A program made the position numbers and the translations under genes. Below, piece after piece: positions 1 through 5,036 of a stretch of 5,036 bases of DNA; position 1 is the first letter of the stretch, and each line of letters opens with the position of its first letter. Below the pieces are notes generated by a model. The model had not been told where the DNA came from and searched no databases. It saw only the letters and a program-made list of their open reading frames with translations. The stretch is from an uncultured Curtobacterium sp. (GTDB taxonomy: Bacteria > Actinomycetota > Actinomycetes > Actinomycetales > Microbacteriaceae), in assembly GCA_913774725.1 (NCBI GenBank), contig CAJYIG010000097.1, positions 1 to 5,036 on the forward strand. The letters are read 5' to 3'.

Positions 1-1144
<1,144 letters not shown>

Positions 1145-1149
1145 GGCAG

Positions 1150-1158
1150 CCTCCTTCT
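1150..1158 (-). promoter_or_regulatory. Strong Shine-Dalgarno site of the MFS exporter
   Basis: On the minus strand AGAAGGAGG sits 5 nt before the GTG at 1144 and is nearly a full match to the 16S anti-Shine-Dalgarno. It decides the start of the exporter. The other genes here lack a well-spaced ribosome binding site. The GAAGG part can pair with CCTTC just upstream (see findings). Confidence 0.85.
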
Positions 1159-1212
1159 GAGAAGGGTGGAGGTGGCGGAGCACGCGCCGTCTAGCGCTTC
1201 GCGAGGAGGGTG

Positions 1213-1235
1213 AACCGGATGTGGTGCATCCGGTT
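1213..1235. promoter_or_regulatory. Palindrome O1, candidate TetR operator
   Basis: A perfect 9-bp inverted repeat, AACCGGATG - 5 bp - CATCCGGTT, is centred on 1224 in the intergenic region between the exporter and the TetR gene. Odd-length palindromes of this size are typical of TetR-dimer operators. It falls at the likely transcription start of the exporter, downstream of the -10 candidate at 1247-1242, where a bound repressor would block initiation. The match to O2 strongly supports a real protein site. That the bound protein is the adjacent TetR is inference. Confidence 0.8.
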
Positions 1236-1241
1236 GTGTCG

Positions 1242-1247
1242 AGTGTA
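1242..1247 (-). promoter_or_regulatory. Candidate -10 element of the MFS exporter (TACACT)
   Basis: On the minus strand TACACT matches TATAAT at four of six positions and has the TAnnnT form. It lies between palindromes O1 and O2. It would start transcription near 1235 and give a leader of about 90 nt. The -35 region at 17-bp spacing (1265-1270) reads GATGCG, a poor match to TTGACA, and lies inside O2. The assignment rests mostly on position. Confidence 0.4.
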
Positions 1248-1252
1248 GACCG

Positions 1253-1275
1253 AAACGGAGGTACCGCATCCGTTT
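1253..1275. promoter_or_regulatory. Palindrome O2, second candidate TetR operator
   Basis: AAACGGAGG - 5 bp - CATCCGTTT is centred on 1264 and is palindromic in 8 of 9 arm pairs. It matches O1 at 17 of 23 positions. The outer C/G pair of O1 is replaced by an A/T pair here, so symmetry is kept. The centres are 40 bp apart, close to four helical turns, so two dimers would lie on nearly the same face of the DNA. O2 covers the -35 areas of both the exporter promoter and the tetR promoter candidate, which fits repression of the pump together with autoregulation. Confidence 0.75.
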
Positions 1276-1293
1276 GTTCCCAGAATCTTCAAC

Positions 1294-1299
1294 TACGGT
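1294..1299 (+). promoter_or_regulatory. Candidate -10 element of the tetR gene, leaderless layout (TACGGT)
   Basis: TACGGT, of TAnnnT form, ends 7 nt before the GTG at 1307, so transcription would begin at or next to the start codon. Spacing and form match the sites before pmt and metG in this window. No convincing -35 hexamer is visible; that area overlaps palindrome O2. Confidence 0.5.
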
Positions 1300-1306
1300 C
1301 GATGCC

Positions 1307-1966
1307 GTGAGCACCACCGACACCGCGCACGACCTCGAGCGCCCCCTGCGCGCCGATGCCGCGCGCAACCGCGAGCTGATCCTGCAGACCGCCCGCAGGT
1401 GCTTCGCCGAGCGCGGGTTGTCGGTCACGCTCAACGACATCGCGCACGAAGCCGGGGTCGGCGTGGGGACGGTCTACCGCCGGTTCGCGGACAAGGACGC
1501 CCTGATCGAGGCGCTCCTCGCCACCAAGTTCGAGGCGATGAACGCCGCCGCCGCCCGCGCCGCGCAGGAGACCGATCCGCGCGAGGCACTGCGCGTCTAC
1601 CTGATGGGCGTGTTCGAGTTCCGCGCACGCGACCGCGCCCTGGCCGACGCCATCGTGCGTGCGGGGAAGGCGCGGCCGTCGATCGTCAGCGAGCGCGACC
1701 GGCTCGAGCGCCAGGTCGCGACGATCATCGAGCGTGCCGCCACTGCCGGGGTCGTGCGGGCCGGGTTCAGCTACGCCGACCTCCCGATGCTCACCACCAT
1801 GGTCGGCGCCGTCGCGGACACGACCCGCGCGCAGGACCCGGATGCCTGGCGCCGCTACGCCGAGGTCGTGCTCGAGGGCGTGCTGCCCGGCGGCACCACC
1901 GACCCGATGGTCGGCGCGCCACTCGACCGCGCCGCCATCGAACGCGCGCTGCACGGTCAGCCCTGA
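1307..1966 (+). CDS. TetR/AcrR-family transcriptional repressor, probable regulator of the divergent exporter
   Basis: This is a 219-residue one-component repressor, within the usual TetR length of about 190-230. The TetR_N DNA-binding domain spans residues 20-66, starting RNRELILQTARRCFAERG. Its helix-turn-helix, LNDIAHEAGVGVGTVYRRF (42-60), is followed by ADKDALIEAL. The rest is a helical ligand-binding and dimerisation domain, which diverges too much in this family to name the ligand. I chose the GTG at 1307 over the in-frame TTG at 1274: the TTG overlaps palindrome O2, while the GTG sits 7 nt after TACGGT. Divergence from an exporter across paired palindromes is the classic autoregulated repressor arrangement. 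In that model a pump substrate releases the repressor and induces both genes. The gene converges with pmt downstream. Confidence 0.93.
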   Translation: MSTTDTAHDLERPLRADAARNRELILQTARRCFAERGLSVTLNDIAHEAGVGVGTVYRRFADKDALIEALLATKFEAMNAAAARAAQETDPREALRVYLMGVFEFRARDRALADAIVRAGKARPSIVSERDRLERQVATIIERAATAGVVRAGFSYADLPMLTTMVGAVADTTRAQDPDAWRRYAEVVLEGVLPGGTTDPMVGAPLDRAAIERALHGQP

Positions 1967-1990
1967 CGGATCCTGCCGCGACGGCCCACC

Positions 1991-2032
1991 GGACGAGAGG
2001 CGCGTGGCGGCGCCGCACCGCGCCTCCCGTCC
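1991..2032. repeat. 42-bp GC-rich palindrome, copy 1, between convergent gene ends
   Basis: The arms GGACGAGAGGCGCG (1991-2004) and CGCGCCTCCCGTCC (2019-2032) pair at 13 of 14 positions. The inner 14 bp contain a further GGCGGC/GCCGCC-type palindrome, so 18 of 21 symmetric pairs match. It starts 24 nt after the tetR stop and ends 49 nt before the pmt stop codon. No U-tract follows on either strand, so it is not a textbook intrinsic terminator, although it could stop transcription both ways. A second copy lies at 4603-4644, which suggests a dispersed family. Confidence 0.8.
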
Positions 2033-2065
2033 GACAGCGGCGCACCGACACGGACCGGACCGTCA

Positions 2066-2080
2066 CGTCCCGACGGGACG
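2066..2080 (-). terminator. Short stem-loop just after the pmt stop codon
   Basis: CGTCCC - 3 nt - GGGACG is a perfect 6-bp inverted repeat beginning 1 nt after the pmt stop codon at 2084-2082. No T-run follows. Together with the 42-bp palindrome it may terminate or stabilise the 3' end of the pmt transcript, but this is inferred from shape and position only. Confidence 0.4.
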
Positions 2081-2081
2081 G

Positions 2082-3713
2082 CTACAGCCAGCTCGGCAGC
2101 CAGTAGTGCGACCGGATGAAGTCCCACGGCATCTGCAGCCCGGTCCACATCGGGTACCAGTACACCGACGCCAGCACGACCACGCCGAGGTACACCCCGA
2201 TCCACACCAGCGCCCTCGTTCGACGCGGTCGCGGATCGGTCCGTGACCCGGCGACGAGCCCGATCGCCGCAGCCAGCCCCATCACGAGGAACGGCTCGAA
2301 CGCCACCGTGTAGAACTGGAACACCGTTCGGTCGGTGTACAGCAGCCACGGCAGGTACCCGCCCGCGACGCCGATCAGCACGAAGCCGTACTCCCACCGG
2401 CGCCGCAGCACGAAGAGCACGAGCAGGGCGACCGCCGCGATCACCGAGGCGTACCAGATGAACGGGTTCGCGATGCCGGTGATCGCCTCGCCGCAGCGGT
2501 CCGCCCAGCAGCCGTCCTGACCGCGGTTCGTGCCGACGTAGTACATCGACGTCGGTCGTTGCATGACGAGCCACAGCAGCGGGTTCGCCTGGTACGAGTG
2601 CGGGGTGTGCAGGCCGATGTTGAAGCCGTAGATCTCGGACTGGTAGTGCCACCAGTTCTGCACCGAGTCCGGCACCCAGGCGAGCAGCCCCGTCCAGCGC
2701 TCCCCGCCGGACGCGATCCAGTTCCGGTCCCAGCCACCGGAGGTCCGGAACCACCCCGTCCACGACGCCAGGTAGGTCACGGCGGCGATCGGCACGGTGA
2801 GCAGGAACGTCACCGGTGCCTGCTGCAGGAACGCGCTCGACGACCAGAAGGCCACGCCCGCCCGGCGGCGCATCACGACGTCGCTGAGCACGGAGTACAG
2901 CGCGAAGAACGCCAGGAAGTACAGGCCGGACCACTTCGTCGCTGACGCCAGGCCGAGCGCGACGCCCATCGCGAGGAGCCACGGCCGCCAGATCAGCACC
3001 GGCCCCCACAGCGTGTCCCGACCGTCGTCCGCCCGCCGCCGGACCCAGTCGTCGAGCCGCCGCTGCGCCCACCGCCGGTCGAGCAGCAGTGCGCCCGCAC
3101 CGAGCACGACGAAGAACGTCAGGATGCCGTCGAGCAGCGTCACGCGCGACAGCACGATGGCCTGCCCGTCGATCGCGAGCAGGAAACCGGCGAGCGTCCC
3201 GATCGCCGTCGATCGGAACAGCGACCGGGCGATGACCGCGGTCAGGAACACGGTCGCGGTACCGAGCACGGCGACCGTGAACCGCCACCCGAACGAGCTG
3301 TCCGCACCGAACAGCAGCATGCCGAGGCCGATCAGGTACTTGCCGAGCGGCGGGTGCGCGATGAACTCCGCCGCCCGCGAGTACAGGTCGGTCTCGCCGT
3401 CCGCGAAGCGCTGGTCGGTCGTCGGAGCGCCGTCGTCGGAGGAGTTCGCCGGCCAGGTGCCCTCGTACCCGAGGTGGACGATCGACCAGCCGTCCTTGAC
3501 GTAGTACGTCTCGTCGAACACGAGCGAGTGCGGGTGTCCGAGCCCCACCAGGCGGAGCACGGCCGCCAGCAGCGTCACCGCGATCGGACCCGTCCACCGC
3601 CAGAGCGCGACGCGCCGCGACGTCGACAGGACCCGACCCCACCAGTCGTCGAGGCGGGAGCCGACCGGTCCGTCGACGAGGGCGGTGCGGTCGTCGGTCA
3701 GCTCGCTGGTCAT
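2082..3713 (-). CDS. pmt: Polyprenol-phosphate-mannose--protein O-mannosyltransferase (GT39/PMT family)
   Basis: The 543-residue membrane enzyme transfers mannose from polyprenyl-phosphate-mannose to Ser/Thr of proteins being exported through the Sec route, on the outer face of the membrane. Helix 1 (about 43-58) leads into the first external loop with the catalytic acidic pair, FDETYYVKD (D67, E68). HPPLGK (120-125) is the conserved second loop motif, and SRVTLLDG (189-196) is the conserved Arg/Asp segment. A long external loop (about 318-412) carries WHYQSEIYGF and Cys402/Cys407. About eleven hydrophobic segments are visible, and a charged stretch (212-236) is probably cytoplasmic. The ATG at 3713 is chosen because TAGGAT ends 7 nt before it. 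The ATG at 3722 overlaps that hexamer, and longer forms would run into rsmI. Length and motifs fit Rv1002c-type enzymes. It is divergent from rsmI and looks intact. Confidence 0.95.
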   Translation of the reverse strand: MTSELTDDRTALVDGPVGSRLDDWWGRVLSTSRRVALWRWTGPIAVTLLAAVLRLVGLGHPHSLVFDETYYVKDGWSIVHLGYEGTWPANSSDDGAPTTDQRFADGETDLYSRAAEFIAHPPLGKYLIGLGMLLFGADSSFGWRFTVAVLGTATVFLTAVIARSLFRSTAIGTLAGFLLAIDGQAIVLSRVTLLDGILTFFVVLGAGALLLDRRWAQRRLDDWVRRRADDGRDTLWGPVLIWRPWLLAMGVALGLASATKWSGLYFLAFFALYSVLSDVVMRRRAGVAFWSSSAFLQQAPVTFLLTVPIAAVTYLASWTGWFRTSGGWDRNWIASGGERWTGLLAWVPDSVQNWWHYQSEIYGFNIGLHTPHSYQANPLLWLVMQRPTSMYYVGTNRGQDGCWADRCGEAITGIANPFIWYASVIAAVALLVLFVLRRRWEYGFVLIGVAGGYLPWLLYTDRTVFQFYTVAFEPFLVMGLAAAIGLVAGSRTDPRPRRTRALVWIGVYLGVVVLASVYWYPMWTGLQMPWDFIRSHYWLPSWL

Positions 3714-3720
3714 CGCCTGC

Positions 3721-3726
3721 ATCCTA
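3721..3726 (-). promoter_or_regulatory. -10 element of pmt (TAGGAT), leaderless layout
   Basis: On the minus strand TAGGAT is followed by 7 nt and then the ATG at 3713. This places the transcription start at or beside the A of the ATG, as expected for an actinobacterial leaderless mRNA. metG has the identical hexamer and spacing. The -35 area lies in the 28 bp shared with the rsmI promoter and shows no TTGACA. Confidence 0.65.
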
Positions 3727-3754
3727 CGGATCGCCGCCACGGCGGACCTGGCAC

Positions 3755-3760
3755 CAGAAT
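3755..3760 (+). promoter_or_regulatory. -10 element of rsmI (CAGAAT), leaderless layout
   Basis: CAGAAT ends 6 nt before the GTG at 3767. The intervening GGGGAG looks purine-rich but touches the start codon, too close for ordinary Shine-Dalgarno use, so a leaderless start is the better reading. Only 28 bp separate it from the pmt -10 on the other strand. Confidence 0.55.
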
Positions 3761-3766
3761 GGGGAG

Positions 3767-4588
3767 GTGATCGTCCTCGCAGCAACGCCCATCGGCAACC
3801 TCGGCGACGCGTCGCGCCGACTCGTCGAGACCCTGTCGAACGCGAGCGTGGTCGCCGCGGAGGACACCCGGACCGCGATCCACCTGATGCGCGCGCTCGG
3901 CATCGAGAACCGGCCACGGCTCATCGCGCTGCACGAGCACAACGAGCGGGCGAAGGCCTCCGAGGTCGTCGAGCTCGCCCGCGACGAGGACGTCGTGGTC
4001 CTCACCGACGCGGGGATGCCGGCGATCAGCGACCCGGGGTTCCCCCTGGTCGAGGCCGCTGCGGCCGCGGGCGTGACGGTCACGGCCCTGCCCGGACCGT
4101 CGGCCGTCCTCACGGCGCTCGCCGTGTCCGGGCTGCCGACCGACCGCTTCAGCTTCGAGGGCTTCCCGACCCGCAAGGCGGGCGAGCGTCGGCGACTGTT
4201 CGCCTCGCTGGCGGGGGAGCAGCGCACGATGGTCTTCTTCGAGTCGCCGCACCGGCTCGCCGACACGCTCGCCGACATGGCCGCCGGGTTCGGTGAGGAC
4301 CGCCGCGCGGTCGTCTGCCGTGAGCTGACGAAGCTGCACGAGGAGGTCCGGCGCGACTCGCTCGCCGCGCTCGCCGCGTGGGCGGCCGACGGGGTGCGCG
4401 GGGAGATCTGCGTCGTGGTCGAGGGGTCCACCGGTGCGCCCGACGTCACGAGCATCGAGGACGGGGTCCGGCTCGTGCTCGAGCGGGTCGCCGCCGGGTC
4501 GCGCATGAAGGAGGCCGCCGCAGCGGTCGCGGACGCGACCGGGCTCTCGAAGCGCGACCTGTACGAGGGCGCGCTCGCGGCGCGGTAG
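3767..4588 (+). CDS. rsmI: 16S rRNA (cytidine(1402)-2'-O)-methyltransferase RsmI
   Basis: This cytoplasmic SAM-dependent enzyme methylates the ribose 2'-OH of C1402 in the decoding centre of 16S rRNA, and RsmH methylates the N4 of the same base. The 273-residue protein belongs to the tetrapyrrole-methylase fold. Visible motifs are ATPIGNLGD (6-14) at the N-terminus, AEDTR (31-35), LTDAGMPAISDPG (79-91) of the SAM site, LPGPSAVLTALAVSGLP (108-124), FEGFP (130-134), FFESPHRL (157-164) and CRELTKLHEEV (184-194). A short C-terminal helical domain containing SKRDLYEGAL follows. The GTG at 3767 leaves only four residues before ATPIGNLGD, as is normal. The upstream ATG at 3759 is out of frame. The gene is divergent from pmt by 53 bp and followed by metG 120 bp downstream, a neighbourhood conserved in actinobacteria. 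Confidence 0.97.
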   Translation: MIVLAATPIGNLGDASRRLVETLSNASVVAAEDTRTAIHLMRALGIENRPRLIALHEHNERAKASEVVELARDEDVVVLTDAGMPAISDPGFPLVEAAAAAGVTVTALPGPSAVLTALAVSGLPTDRFSFEGFPTRKAGERRRLFASLAGEQRTMVFFESPHRLADTLADMAAGFGEDRRAVVCRELTKLHEEVRRDSLAALAAWAADGVRGEICVVVEGSTGAPDVTSIEDGVRLVLERVAAGSRMKEAAAAVADATGLSKRDLYEGALAAR

Positions 4589-4602
4589 ACGCGACCGGCG
4601 AC

Positions 4603-4644
4603 GGCCTGGAGGCGCGGTGCGGGCCCGCCACACGCCTCCCGTCC
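4603..4644. repeat. 42-bp GC-rich palindrome, copy 2, after rsmI
   Basis: Without gaps, this stretch matches the 1991-2032 palindrome at 32 of 42 positions. Within itself 16 of 21 symmetric pairs match. The best-kept parts are GGAGGCGCG on the left (4609-4611 onward) and CGCCTCCCGTCC at the right end (4633-4644). It begins 14 nt after the rsmI stop. Like copy 1 it has no U-tract, sits just behind a gene end and lies outside coding sequence. Confidence 0.7.
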
Positions 4645-4646
4645 GG

Positions 4647-4655
4647 TTCTCCACA
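4647..4655 (+). other. DnaA-box-like 9-mer (TTCTCCACA)
   Basis: TTCTCCACA differs from the DnaA box TTATCCACA at one position and lies in the rsmI-metG gap immediately after the palindrome. It is a lone site with no cluster and no AT-rich region, so it is not an origin. It may be a chance match. Confidence 0.25.
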
Positions 4656-4695
4656 GGTGGCGCGCGGGGCGCGTCATCGGCCCGCCGCCCGCCCG

Positions 4696-4701
4696 TAGGA
4701 T
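4696..4701 (+). promoter_or_regulatory. -10 element of metG (TAGGAT), leaderless layout
   Basis: TAGGAT is followed by 7 nt and then the ATG at 4709, identical in hexamer and spacing to the pmt promoter. It suggests that metG is transcribed from its own promoter rather than only by read-through from rsmI. No clear -35 is seen; the 17-bp position (4673-4678) reads GTCATC. Confidence 0.65.
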
Positions 4702-4708
4702 GGTCCGC

Positions 4709-5036
4709 ATGTCCGACGGGTCCTCGTTCAGCATCACCACGCCGATCTTCTACGTGAACGACGTGCCCCACATCGGGCACGCCTACACCGAGGTCGCCGC
4801 GGACTTCATGGCGCGCTGGCACCGGCAGCGGGGTGACGACACCTGGCTGCTGACCGGCACCGACGAGCACGGCCAGAAGATGCTCCGCACCGCAGCGGCG
4901 GGCGGTATGACCCCGGGCGAATGGGCCGACCGGCTCGTCGAGGAGTCGTGGATCCCGCTGCTCGACACCCTCGACATCGCCAACGACGACTTCATCCGTA
5001 CGACGCAGAAGCGTCATGAGGACGGCGTGCAGGCGT
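4709..5036 (+). CDS. metG: Methionyl-tRNA synthetase, N-terminal 109 residues; continues beyond window
   Basis: This cytoplasmic class I aminoacyl-tRNA synthetase charges tRNA-Met, including initiator tRNA, using ATP. The visible part is the start of the Rossmann catalytic domain: ITTPIFYVNDVPHIGHAYTE (9-28) contains the HIGH signature at 21-24, and LLTGTDEHGQK (47-57) is a MetRS hallmark. The KMSKS loop and the anticodon-binding domain lie outside the window, and family members are usually over 500 residues. ATG 4709 is preferred to the in-frame ATG at 4700, which overlaps the TAGGAT hexamer and would have no room for a leader or ribosome binding site. The frame is open to the right edge. 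Its place after pmt and rsmI matches the conserved actinobacterial order. Confidence 0.96.
   Translation, partial: MSDGSSFSITTPIFYVNDVPHIGHAYTEVAADFMARWHRQRGDDTWLLTGTDEHGQKMLRTAAAGGMTPGEWADRLVEESWIPLLDTLDIANDDFIRTTQKRHEDGVQA

Noticed and set aside
1274..1306. TTG at 1274 as tetR start
   Set aside because: It overlaps palindrome O2, has no ribosome binding site and adds an 11-residue tail without family support.
1289..1954. Minus-strand open frame of 221 codons opposite tetR
   Set aside because: Antisense shadow of a clear TetR gene in high-GC DNA, with no recognisable domain.
1991..2032. Palindrome as an insertion-sequence end or attachment site
   Set aside because: No transposase or integrase, no flanking direct repeats, and a similar copy sits in another intergenic gap.
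2082..3917. Longer 611-codon form of the mannosyltransferase
   Set aside because: It would overlap rsmI by about 150 bp and pass through both promoters. The extra N-terminus is Arg/Ser-rich, and TAGGAT 7 nt before 3713 supports the shorter form.
3710..5017. Minus-strand open frame of 435 codons opposite rsmI and metG
   Set aside because: It spans two genes with firm family motifs and the gap between them, and its product is Arg/Asp/Gly-rich shadow sequence.

Overview
High-GC DNA with dense coding, GTG starts and mostly leaderless-looking genes. These traits, the gene content and the pmt/rsmI/metG order point to a high-GC actinobacterium. A Microbacteriaceae relative such as Curtobacterium is my guess from sequence style; no database search was made.

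Layout. (1) Positions 1-1144, minus strand: the first 381 residues of a DHA2-type (14-helix) MFS drug exporter, whose C-terminus runs off the left edge. It has a (Gly-Ser)7 tract in its N-terminal tail. (2) 1145-1306: a divergent control region with two matching 23-bp palindromes (operator candidates), the exporter's strong Shine-Dalgarno and the promoter candidates. (3) 1307-1966, plus strand: a TetR-family repressor, very likely the local regulator of the exporter. (4) 1967-2081: convergent intergenic region with a 42-bp GC-rich palindrome and a smaller stem-loop. (5) 2082-3713, minus strand: a GT39 protein O-mannosyltransferase. (6) 3714-3766: a compact divergent promoter region. (7) 3767-4588, plus strand: rsmI, 16S rRNA 2'-O-methyltransferase. 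(8) 4589-4708: intergenic, with a second copy of the 42-bp palindrome and a lone DnaA-box-like 9-mer. (9) 4709 to the right edge, plus strand: the first 109 residues of metG, methionyl-tRNA synthetase.

The left half is a self-contained regulator/efflux pair of accessory character. A TetR protein would bind two palindromes 40 bp apart and release them when it binds a toxic ligand, switching on the pump. The right half is a conserved actinobacterial core block: pmt, divergent rsmI, then metG, the order also known around Rv1002c/Rv1003 in Mycobacterium tuberculosis. It serves cell-envelope protein glycosylation and translation.

No mobile element, CRISPR array, RNA gene or clearly new multi-gene system is visible. 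The best second-look items are non-coding: the paired operators with a symmetric compensating change, the shared 42-bp palindromic repeat behind gene ends, the repeated 'TAnnnT, 6-7 nt, start codon' layout in four of five genes, the possible hairpin over the exporter's ribosome binding site, and the (GGAGCC)7 microsatellite in the exporter gene.
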